Part shown: in pieces, positions 47,200-56,406 of the stretch
Position numbering within the stretch: position 1 is the first letter of the stretch
How the letters are laid out: each line of letters starts with the position of its first letter
Origin: Allomyces macrogynus ATCC 38327
Taxonomy: Eukaryota > Blastocladiomycota > Blastocladiomycetes > Blastocladiales > Blastocladiaceae
Length of the DNA stretch: 64,000 nt
Assembly: GCA_000151295.1 (NCBI GenBank)
Contig: GG745328.1
Span: 1,115,585 to 1,179,584 of the forward strand
Direction: 5' to 3'
Position numbers and translations under genes: made by a program
Notes under the pieces: model-generated
Databases searched by the model: none
What the model was told of the DNA's origin: nothing
Seen by the model: the letters and a program-made list of their open reading frames with translations, nothing else

Positions 47200-47363
47200 A
47201 CCATGTATGCTACTTGGTCGCTCTGCCACGGCGGCCGGCAAACAGGGTCGCGGTCACGTGCGCAGCAAACATCGTGCAAGCCACTCTCCCCGCTCCACCC
47301 TTCCGTTCAGCTTCAGCTGGACAAACGCCATGCGCCCATACCGATTCATTACTCGCTTTCAAA

Positions 47364-49950
47364 CTACAATGATACAAATCCGAGTCCGTGGTCAAACCCA
47401 AGGGACAGCAGCATGCGTCGATGCGGCGCAAACGCGACCGCCGACACGCGGTTCTCCCGGTGCAAGCCCTGCACCGTCTGAGTCGGGTGCACGAACCGGT
47501 CCATTTGCTGGTTCGCGGCCCGGTAGTGCGCGGCCACGTAGCGCAGGTCCCACAAGTTGACGGCCGCGTGCTCAGCGCCCGCCGCAAAGTAGTGCGCGTC
47601 GTACGGGTCGAGCGCGCACGTGGTATACGCCGACATGTTCTTGTCGGTAACAACGCCAAACGTGCCCGTCACGCACCGCCGGAAATCCGACCGGTCCACG
47701 AGCCGCTTGTCGCACACGGCAAACTGCGACTCCTGCGCGGCCAGCGCAATCACCAGCAGGTTTGCATCGACCGACGACTCGAGAATCTGCGTGATGCGCT
47801 GCGCGCGCAGCTGAAACGACCACCGCAACCGGTCCGCGTCCAGGTCGTACCAGTGCAGCCGCCCATCGGCGCCGCCCGTCCACAAATCAGCACCCGTCAG
47901 CGACTGCGCCTGAACGCGCGCCGTGTGGTGCACAGGCACCTGGAACAGCTTGTAGTGCGTGCGGAACGCCAGCTCCGCTGGCAGGTCGTCGTCGCCGCTG
48001 CCGCCCACGCCGGCCGTGTCGAGTTGCCATAGGTAGGTTTTCTTGTCGCGAATTCCGCTCGTGACGAACCGGAGGGCCTGGTTTCGGTCGGCGGCGACGG
48101 CTGAGACGTACGAGTCGTGCATGTCGTACGAGAAGGCGTGCGTCGTGGCGCGGAATGTGGGCTTGGCATAGTCGTGCACGTGCACGAGCGTGAGCTTCTG
48201 CTTGCTGTCCTTTTCCGTGTTGGCCATGATCAGGTGCGACGCGCCCAAGGCCGCCATCGACTCGACCTTGGAGTGCCGCAATGCCGTGGCCGCAATGTTG
48301 GCAACGTGCTCTTTGGTCGATAAGTCAAAGAACCGGATACCGCCGTCCTGAAAATAGCACGAAATGATCGGATTGTAGATCAGCTCCAACAATCAAATCG
48401 AGAAAGTCGAGAACAACACGTACCTGATGAGCCGTGATCGCGCACTCGGCGGGACCGACCGGATTCACGATCAGTGCACGGGGCACACGCGTCGCGATGC
48501 GCGAAATCTGTTCGGTGCTCTTGATTTGCACTTTTTGCGGGCGTACGAGTACGGCCGGATTTGCAGCACCAGGGGCTGGAGCAGCAGAATGAAGAACCGC
48601 CGCTGGCAGCTCTGGCGACGCTGCTACCATAGCAGCCGGTCGAGTGGCCGGTGCTATCTTTGGCCGTGCCGCAACCGCGGCGATCGCGGGAGCGACGACG
48701 ACGGCAGGTGGCGGAACGGGAGCCGGCGGCGGCGGTGCCGGAGCCGGTGTGATGACGGGAATGCGCACGGGTTTGATGGCGTGGTACTCGGCGAGTTGTC
48801 GCTGCAGGTCGTCGTTGGCCTTGGCGCGCTCCTGCTCGAGCGCGACGCGCTCCATTTCGAGCTGCTTCATCTGCTCCGTGAGCTGCTTGAGCCGATCGCT
48901 CTGGAGCTGAATCGTTTGCATGATCCCTTCAATTCGCGTCCACATGGCCTTGGCGGCTGCGGCTGACTCCTCAGCGGCATGCGACGCTGCGTGCGCAGCC
49001 GCTTGGGCTGCAGCTTGCCGGGCAGCGGCCGCGGCGGTGTCGACGATCGGAACAGCAGGAACAAGACTTGGTGGAGTAACGGCGTGGGGAGCACGCGGCG
49101 GCGTGATTTCGCGCAGGCCAATCGTGAACGACTCAGCCTTGGGGGCGGGAACTGCGGCTGGTATGCTCGCGGTCGATGCCGAAGCGCTTTTCGGGTGCGG
49201 TTGCCGCTGCTGGCGGTGCTCTTGGTGCCGCTGCTGGTGCTGCTTTTGCTGCTGTTTCGGCAGCGGCTGCTGCTGCTGCTGCTTTAGCACATGCGACCGC
49301 TTGGCCGCGGGCGCTTGCTCGTCGTAACCCTGCGCGCTCCCACGACGCCGCTTCCCACTGTCGGATCCCGCGACCGACGAAGACGACGATCCTGGCGTGG
49401 CCGCATCCGGGCCGTACGGCGGCCGTTGCGGGAGCGCGTGCGTAGACGGCGTGCCCGGCTGTCCCATTCCCGCGCGTCCGCCCTGGCTAGCTCTCCTCTC
49501 GCGTGGCGGTTGCGGCGGCGGCGGCATGGGCGGCGACGAGTTTTCCGTGAACCGAATATGCTTGGCCGGTGTCGACGCTGATGCCGAGGACGACGACGAC
49601 GACGGTGGGCGTAGATCCGCAAGCGTTCGAGCAGGTGACTCGGTCCTCGCCGAAGCGCTCGACGCATGCCCGCCGTGGTGCCGGTGTCCCGTACTGGTCC
49701 TTGGCGGTGCGGCGCGCGCTTGCGGCGGCGTCACGATGGGCTTGACGTCGTACGCTTCGTCGTCGCTCGAGTCAATCACGAACAGCATCGTAGTGCGTGA
49801 AGGCGGACGTGCTGCCGACGGCGGAGGCGGGGTTTGCGGGGGCATGTTGTCCGCGGAGTGACTCGACACGGCAGCGGCAGGCACGCGCGCGATCAGGCGG
49901 CGGCGCGCGTCGGTCGGGCGCGACGGGACCTCGACGGGCTGCCCGGTCAT
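47364..49950 (-). CDS. Large Pro/Gln-rich protein with coiled coil and C-terminal WD40 domain
   Basis: Two exons (49950-48424, 48347-47364) joined by a 76-nt intron give 836 residues. The N-terminus is disordered and Pro/Ser-rich. MLFVIDSSDDEAYDV is a classic SUMO-interaction motif (hydrophobic core then acidic). Then come basic KRRRGSAQGYDEQAPAAKRS, poly-Gln stretches, an Ala-rich segment and a heptad coiled coil (QSDRLKQLTEQMKQLEMERV). The C-terminal ~380 residues form WD40-like blades: ITAHQDGGIRFFDLSTKEHV, MANTEKDSKQKLTLVHVHDY, LWTGGADGRLHWYDL, EHAAVNLWDLR, and NRVSAVAFAPHRRMLLSLGF. This suggests a nuclear scaffold reading SUMOylated or chromatin proteins; I cannot name the ortholog. The ATG at 49950 is the first in frame; a later Met (MPPQTPPPPSAA) is possible. 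Confidence 0.7.
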
Positions 49951-50386
49951 GGAGGGCGGGCACTTGCTCGTGCGTGCGTGCTGGAAGTTGCCGGTGGTTG
50001 CGATCGTGGTCGCGGTCGTGGTGGCCGCCGTGAGAAGGCGGGCCGCTTGGGCATGGGCAGCGGCTGATCGGCAGCAGAGCCATCACGAAGGAGATCGATC
50101 GTCGCGGCAACACGGCACGTGGCCTGCTCAACACCTCTCGCTGCGAGCGAGCGAGCGCGCTTCCTGCTGCCCCGACCGACCCGCTTCGTCCACCAAGTCC
50201 AGGCCTTCGCGATCACGGTTTCGAGCAAGAACAAACAACGAGCGAGCCAACTGAAAATGGGAACTTACAGCGCAATCTTTTACCAAACAAGCAAATCATG
50301 TACAATTGGGAGCGCCATATTGAAGCAGCACGCCCGCACACCCACCCGCCCTCACCACCTCCACGCAACGACCGGCACCAGCTGGC
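49951..50386. other. Spacer between desaturase and WD40 genes
   Basis: About 435 bp between two minus-strand genes: the promoter of the WD40 gene and the 3' UTR of the desaturase. No gene or distinct motif was seen. Confidence 0.4.
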
Positions 50387-51762
50387 TCAGTTGTTGAACC
50401 AGTAGACGCCCTCCTGGTCGACGGGCTCGACAAACTTGCACGTCGTCCACGACTGCCAAATTGCCTTGGCAATTGGCGTCTTGTCCATCTTGTAGTAGGG
50501 CGTGCCCTTGAGCTTTTCGCGCAGAATCTCGGTCGCCTTGATCGCATTGTAGTGCGGCATCGTCGACCAAATGTGGTGCACCACGTGCGAGTCGGCAATG
50601 TTGTGGAAAAAGTAGTTGAGAATGCCATAGTCACGGTCGACAGTCGCAATCGCACCGCGCAAAAACGTGAACGTGTCGGCCGAGTAGTGCGGCAGGTCCG
50701 GGTGCGTGTGCTGCAGGAACGTGATAATCACGAGCCACATGTTCACAAACAGGTACGGGATCACGTAGAACTTGACAACAGCAGCGACGCCAAAGACCGA
50801 CCCGGCATACCCGAGCAGGCCCAGCATACCAAAGACGCCGATGTTCGACAGGATAATGTCGCCGTAGTTGCGCGGCTCAAAGAAGGGCGACGACGGGAAA
50901 AAGTGCGACGCCCACCCGTACTCGGGGTACTTCTGGCCCGACGTGTTGTTGATGATGTAGGCGGGCCACCCAAACGTAAGCATGAACACAATGCCGAGCA
51001 AGCTGAACAGCGGCGATTCCTGGAGAAGCGAGTCGTGGCCCGGGTCGTAGTCGGGTGACGCGTTGCGCTCGCGCAGCTTCGGGTCCGACGCGATCAGCTC
51101 GGCGCGCGTGTGCGGCACAAACACTTGGTCGTTGGTCAGGTGGTTGGTCGCCTTGTGGTGCTTGGAGTGCGTGATGCGCCACGCGTGGTAGGGCACCAGC
51201 AGCGCCGTGTGCAGAATGTAGCCGACCGTGTTGTTGAGCGCCTTGGACGACGAGAAGGACTGGTGGCCGCACTCGTGCGCAATGACCTGGAAACAAGAAG
51301 GGGAGCTCGCGTTAGCCAATGCTCTTGAACCAAGAAATTACCGCCATGTCCGCGAAAAAATGAAGAACGCACCCAGATGCCCGTGCAGACAATGCCCTGT
51401 GCGACCCAATACGCGGCCCAGAGCATCCACCGCACCGCGGCGCGCGCCGTCACGTCGAGCGGCAGCGTCTCGGAGAATGAGTCAATGTGCATGGCGCCGT
51501 AGGCGAGCGCCGCGGCGAGAATCAGGTCGTGGAACGTCCACAGGAACGACTTGAACGCCGACCGCTCAAACAAGTGCGCCGGAATCGCATCGCGCAGCTC
51601 CTTGAGCGACATGTCGATCGGTTGGTACCCGACCTTGTCGGCATTGCGCGCAGGCGTCGCGTGCTTGCCCTTGCCGCCCTTGCCCGCCGATGCGGCACCG
51701 CCGCCACGGCGCTGCGAGAGCGTGTAGTTGGCCACGTCGGAAATCGTCGCTGGTGGCGCCAT
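50387..51762 (-). CDS. Delta-12 (omega-6)-type membrane fatty acid desaturase
   Basis: It starts at 51762 (MAPPATISDVANYTL). One intron (about 51290-51375) separates the N-terminal helices (LKELRDAIPAHLFERSAFKS) from the catalytic part. All three histidine boxes are intact: HECGHQSF, HSKHHKATNH and HVVHHIWSTMPHYNA. They bind the di-iron centre, and two hydrophobic hairpins (FSLLGIVFMLTFGWPAYI, GVFGMLGLLGYAG) span the ER membrane. The HxxHH third box and the ELRDAIPAHLFERS block are typical of FAD2-like delta-12 enzymes, which make linoleic from oleic acid; delta-15 activity cannot be excluded. A TATAAAGC motif lies on the minus strand near 51960-51967, about 200 nt upstream of the ATG, a good TATA-box candidate. 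Confidence 0.9.
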
Positions 51763-52545
51763 AGCTGTAATCGTCGTCGTCGTCCTCGTCGTGAGTCGTT
51801 CTGCGTTCGGCCAAATTGCAATGGTGAGCGTGAGATGAGAGCAGGGCGGTTCCGCAAGCGTGCTGGGACGACGTACAGCCTGGTCAAGGTCGGCACCAGA
51901 ACGTCCCCGCACGACAAAGAGAGCGAGAGGGGGAATCAGAGCAGCGTCGCGGGCCGGCCAGCTTTATACACGTTCGCAGCGTGCGGTCAAATGCGCGAGA
52001 CGTCGGCGCATCCTGTTTTGGTTTTCAATCGACAACGACCGTGATGCCGGCGGAGGTGGCGGTGTGCCGTGCGAGTGCTTCTCGGTCACTGGTCCATAGC
52101 TCTGCAGCAAGTTTTCGTTTTGGGCCGAGTTGTTTTCGGCCAGGCAGGCATGATGGAGCGTGTTGTTGTGCTTGGATGTGGTTGGTGATGCCCCACAGCC
52201 GGACCATGGCCCCAACTCGCAACCTGATCTTCGCCAGCGGCGCACTTTCGCCCAGGCCTTGACTAAAATTGGCACCATCGAGGTTCGAACTGCGGGCCTC
52301 TGCCGAGGTTGCCCTTCCGATCGAGTATCGCCCCACGCCTGTCATTTCCATCACGTTGTCGAGACACTGTCTCCAAGCTCAAAGTATGACGTGGACGCAC
52401 GAGAAGCGCTCACCATACGCTGAAGCGTGCCGGGCTTGCAGCAGGCGAGCTGGATCTGGTCATCGAACCACAAATCACTCGATATTGCCGGTCGCGATCT
52501 CGCGTGTGCAACCTCCAGCAACATCGAAAGCAACGATTTGATCCA
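51763..52545. promoter_or_regulatory. Divergent promoter region desaturase / PIN4
   Basis: A 783-bp spacer. A TATA-like element for the desaturase lies at about 51960-51967 (minus). A GGTTCGAAC sequence near 52278 recalls a tRNA T-loop but lacks a pairing stem. Nothing else was recognised. Confidence 0.45.
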
Positions 52546-53428
52546 ATGGCCAAGGGCGGCAACAAGGGCAAAGGCGGCAGCAAGGGTGGATCGAGCGGCG
52601 ATGGTGCTGTATCTACTTCAAAAACGCTCGACCGAGCGCGACGTGCACAAGCACAAGCGGTCAAATACACTGGAAGGAGCAATGGTTGACGGGCTATGGT
52701 CCACGAACAAACAGCCGGCTCATCGAGCAAGGGCGGCGACCTGAAGGCCGCGTCAAGCATCCGCGTCCGCCACATCTTGTGCGAAAAGCACTCCAAGGTC
52801 TGCTGCCTGCCTGTGGTCGTGCTTTTGATGACGACCGGACGCGGTGCTGACTCGGTTATGATGCGGCCGATAGATTATGGAGGCTCTGAACGCGTTGACC
52901 GTGGATAAGACGTCGTTTGACAAGGTTCGATGCGCTGTTGCTGTGCACGACCACGCGATGAACGATACTAATTTGCTCTTGTTGTTTTTGTTGGTCTAGG
53001 TTGCGGAAAAGTATTCCGAGGACAAGGCGCGGTCAGGTGCGTGAAGGCTTTGTGGTTGTGCGCTTCTTGCAAGACCAGATGGGTAAACTGACCACGCTCG
53101 AAATGTCTAGGTGGGAGCTTGGGCTGGATGACGCGCGGGAGCATGGTCGGCGAGTTCCAAGGTACTGCCTACCTCCTCGGTTCACGGATTGTGCACGTTT
53201 TCCGCCCGGCCCGCTGACCCCAACACGACGGGTTTGAACAGATGCTGCGTTCAAGCTGACGCCCAGCACCGTCGGCAACCCCATCTTCACGAACCCGCCC
53301 GTGAAGACCAAGTTTGGATACCATATCATCAGTACGTCGTTGCGCATCTTTGCCTCTCTCTCACCTCCTGATTGGGCCGAGCCGCTGACCATCATCTTTG
53401 TGTTCCAGTGGTCGAAGAGCGGAAGTGA
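52546..53428 (+). CDS. PIN4: Parvulin-type peptidyl-prolyl isomerase PIN4
   Basis: ATG 52546 opens MAKGGNKGKGGSKGGSSG, the Gly/Lys-rich, DNA-binding-like N-terminus of PIN4. Small exons then give SSIRVRHILCEKHSK, IMEALNALTVDKTSFDK, VAEKYSEDKARS, GGSLGWMTRGSMVGEFQ, AAFKLTPSTVGNPIFT followed by PPVKTKFGYHII, and VVEERK with TGA at 53426. Together they form a full rotamase (parvulin) domain of about 130-140 residues. PIN4 isomerises prolyl bonds and is linked to pre-rRNA processing and, in a longer form, mitochondria. Six or seven exons of 15-110 nt make it one of the most fragmented genes here. It is convergent with the CobW gene, 94 bp apart. Exon ends were placed by canonical GT/AG and family continuity. 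Confidence 0.88.
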
Positions 53429-53522
53429 GAGGTGGAGAATAAAGATGAGGAATCACATTCTATGGATGAGAAAAATTAGACTGGACAGCAATGCGGGGGA
53501 GATCGAGTGCGAAAGGAACAAA

Positions 53523-54730
53523 TCAATGGCGGTGGGCCTGGGTCAAGTCAATCTCGGCCAACTCGCCGAAAAACTCACGGAGCGGACGCATCTGCATGCG
53601 CAGGTAGACACCCATGACAGTGAGCGAGACGCGGACGTGTTCGTTACTGCTCAAAATCGCCTCGTTGGTGACCTTGGTCAGCACCGTGCGGCCAAACGCG
53701 TGGTTCACAATAAAAAGCACCGGTTCGGCGGCCTCGCCCTCGCGCAACTGCATGAGCCCCTTGACGCGGTAGACGGTATCCTTGCTCAGCGTTCCGAGGA
53801 AGGACTCGAATGCTGCGACCGTTGGTGGCGCCTGTGCCTCGTCGCTCGCGTTCTGCTTGATGAGAACCAAATCGACCTCGCTCTCCATGTGATGCTTGTC
53901 GAGCCCCGCCGACACGTCCTCGAGGCTCGTGCCGTGCGACGCCGAAAAGAGCTTGGTGTCGAGCCCAAACACCACATCGAGACTGAGACCAGGCGAGTAC
54001 TTGACCTTGGGTGTGTCCTCGTTGAGCTCATCGATGCGGTCAATGACCAGGTCCACGTCGCGCTCGGTCGCGAGCTGCCACTTGTTGAGTAAAATCAGGT
54101 CCGTGTAGGCTGCCTGCATCTTGGCCGTGTACGACGTGTCTACAACGGCGGGCGGGTGAACGCGTGAGCGCACTTGGTCGGGTGGACAAGTCTCGGCAAA
54201 CAATCTACAGGTCAAATCGGTGGGCACCTTCGTAGCCGCGGAAGTTGACGCAGTCGACGACCGTAATGATCGAGTCGAGGTGGAATTTGGGTTCCATTTG
54301 CCGGACTTGCCACGCGATCGGCGCCGGGAAGGCGCTCCCGCTCGACTCGATAATAATGCGGTCCGGGTTGTACTTGGCTATCACAAATTGCACGACGCAT
54401 CGTCAGAATTCCACGCACGAGTTGACGGTCAGCAGCGCGTCGTGCACCTTGCAGCTCCTCGAGCGCATTCTTCATTTGGCCAACGAGTACGCAGCACAGA
54501 CACCCATTGAGCATTTCCGTGACCTTGATTGACCCTTCTTGTGCGAGCAGCGAGTCGACCTCGACCGACCCAAACTCGTTTTTCAGTAGGCATACGTTGT
54601 AGCCCGCCGTCGACGCGTTGAGTCGATGGATCAGGTCCAGGATAATCGTCGTCTTTCCCGCGCCCAGGAACCCGGTCACAACTGTGACTTGCACAGGCGC
54701 ATCGACTTGATCCAAGTCGGACGACGACAT
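53523..54730 (-). CDS. CobW/COG0523-type GTP-dependent metallochaperone
   Basis: It starts at 54730 (MSSSDLDQVDAPVQVTVVTG). The P-loop is GFLGAGKTT. Next come KNEFGSVEVDSLLAQ and the metal-binding CxCC motif in LNGCLCCVLVGQMKN, then, after an intron, AKYNPDRIIIESSGSAFPAP (switch region, ESSG where many members have ETSG). DSIITVVDCVNFRGYE follows, and, after a second intron, DTSYTAKMQAAYTDLILLNK with the G4 NK. A CobW C-terminal domain ends at 53523. Both introns splice in exact phase (GTGCAC...GATAG, GTGCCC...TTGTAG). COG0523 GTPases deliver Zn, Co or other metals to target enzymes; the eukaryotic ZNG1 branch activates methionine aminopeptidase 1. Which branch this one joins is not settled by motifs alone. 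Confidence 0.85.
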
Positions 54731-55196
54731 TGTTGCTTGCTGGAGCGCGTTGCCTCCTTGGAAAGCGTTGAAGCGGCGCGGAGATCGACCTTGGAGCACG
54801 ACAGTCGGGCCAACGTGACGAGAAGATGCAGCGGGTCCGGGTACTGATCAAATTGAAGCAGCTCGTCGTCGTTGGTTGTTCGTGGTCGCTGGATCAGACG
54901 TTGCGACTTTGACAAGGCTGACTAGGACGCGACTTGTCAAGACTTTCATCAAGGAGGCGTCTGCAGAAACAGAAGATGCTTGCTGTGACCTGGCCGCGAA
55001 GCGTCCACTGCCTCATCAGCGCACCTCCTGCCACATCTGTCGCCGGTTCAAACAGCTTGACGTAAACTGTCGCGGCGATCAAGTCGTTTGCCACCACGAG
55101 TTGACGGCAGCGCAAATCCGACCACGCGACACGAGCACGAGGACGCAACTCCTCGCATTTTGATCTCGGCAAGCCAGCAATTGCGACCGAACCACC
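54731..55196. promoter_or_regulatory. Divergent promoter region CobW GTPase / NDUFA1
   Basis: A 466-bp spacer between divergent starts. The NDUFA1 ATG sits in a good context (ACCACCATGC). No TATA-like element was found. Confidence 0.4.
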
Positions 55197-55744
55197 ATGC
55201 CCGTCCGTTCGAGGCCATTCTGCCGCTCGGCATCATCGCCACCATGTTCATGGTCGGCGGCGCCGGTGTGGGCGCGCTCCAGCGCATCAGCACTCAGGGC
55301 AAGGCACGCATCCATCCACGATTGCTTGCTCGCCCTCTCGTGGTTGGCTCGGTATCCTCATTTGCGCGGGGACGGCCCCGCTCGAGTCCCCGGTGACCCG
55401 GCGTCCCGGCGACCCAACGCAAACTGCGAAAACCAAGGACAACATCGCAGCGAATTTATTCCTGTTCGCTTTCTAAATTGCGACTCCGATGGCGCTTCCC
55501 ATCGTGTAGCCGCAACGCATCAACCTCGACGACTGGGACCGCGCGTTCATGGCCCGCAACGAGCGCCTGACAGGGCACAAGTATGGCCAGTCGGTGCGTA
55601 GTGTCTCGACGGGTTTTCTCCACCGCGCCCGTCGTCTCATTTCTGGCGATCGCTCTTGTCGCGATGTAGGAGAACCTCGTTGCACCGGACGAGTTCAATC
55701 GGTCAAACCCGATCCACGTTCGGAAGATGTCGCACGTCTTCTAG
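55197..55744 (+). CDS. NDUFA1: Complex I subunit NDUFA1 (MWFE type), with an apparent 1-nt deletion
   Basis: ATG 55197 begins MPV, but the conserved continuation PFEAILPLGIIATMFMV is in the next frame; one more C at 55205-55206 would restore it. The first exon ends GALQRISTQGK at what looks like a GC-AG donor (AAG/GCACGC). Exon 2 (about 55511-55591) encodes PQRINLDDWDRAFMARNERL followed by TGHKYGQS, and exon 3 (55669-55744) ENLVAPDEFNRSNPIHVRKM ending SHVF. The single N-terminal membrane helix and the WDRxxMxRxxRLTG core match fungal NDUFA1, a small membrane-arm subunit of mitochondrial complex I. About 85-90 residues, as expected. The frame break in so short and essential a gene argues for a base-call error. 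Confidence 0.75.
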
Positions 55745-56406
55745 TTTCCTGATGCCCATTGACGGCGCGCTTGTGTCAATTTCGTATCGAAGTGCAATTA
55801 GTTTGAAACGTGCCCGACCTCGACTGGCTCCGCGCTGTGCAGCTGTCAGTGCTCCGATGCTCGATACTGTCGGGATTCCCTGCTCGACCCACGGCATCTT
55901 TCCATCGCACAGCGGGAAAGGCGAGCACAGTTGCTGCCGAGAGGGCCGAGAAGCTGAGAGGGGAGAAGTGAGCAATGACGACCCGATCGTCTCTTCAGGC
56001 ATCTCGGCAACGGATCGTTTCCCCAAACCCGCGAGAACGCTTTGAAAGCATCCATTTGCCGCCACCATAAACTCTTGCTGCACCGATTGCGAAGGCGCAA
56101 ACCGACGCGAGCGACATGCAGCTGAAGGTATTCATGATATTATAAACGTGACCGTTAAAGGAGATTAATTCGAACTCGAAACTACGCTGGTACGTAAAAC
56201 GGCTCATCGCTGCGATCACCACCACTGCAATTTCATCACCGCGCCCGTCAGCATCCGGCACTTGCTGCAAAAGTTTTCCTCGCCCACGCTCGAGATCAAG
56301 CGTCGTCTTTCTGGCGCTCCTCGACCTTGCTCGACGTCGCTCGACGTCGCTCGACGTCGCTCGGCGAATAGGCCCGGCCAGTAACCCGTTCACGTCAAGA
56401 TTCAAG
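55745..56406. promoter_or_regulatory. Spacer upstream of kinesin-2
   Basis: About 660 bp. It contains a tandem CTCGACGTCG-type 10-mer repeated about three times at 56331-56362, just upstream of the kinesin start, and a TATTATAAAC motif near 56138. No gene is called; a minus-strand open frame in this region has no recognisable product. Confidence 0.45.
56331..56362. repeat. CTCGACGTCG 10-bp tandem array
   Basis: Three near-perfect copies plus a diverged fourth of a 10-mer containing the palindrome CGACGTCG lie about 45-75 nt upstream of the kinesin-2 ATG. The palindrome holds an ACGT-core/CRE-like GACGTC site. Confidence 0.75.

Noticed and set aside
52270..52350. tRNA-like GGTTCGAAC sequence
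   Set aside because: Neither strand gives a pairing T-stem plus a 7-bp acceptor stem at the right spacing; the resemblance is limited to the T-loop.
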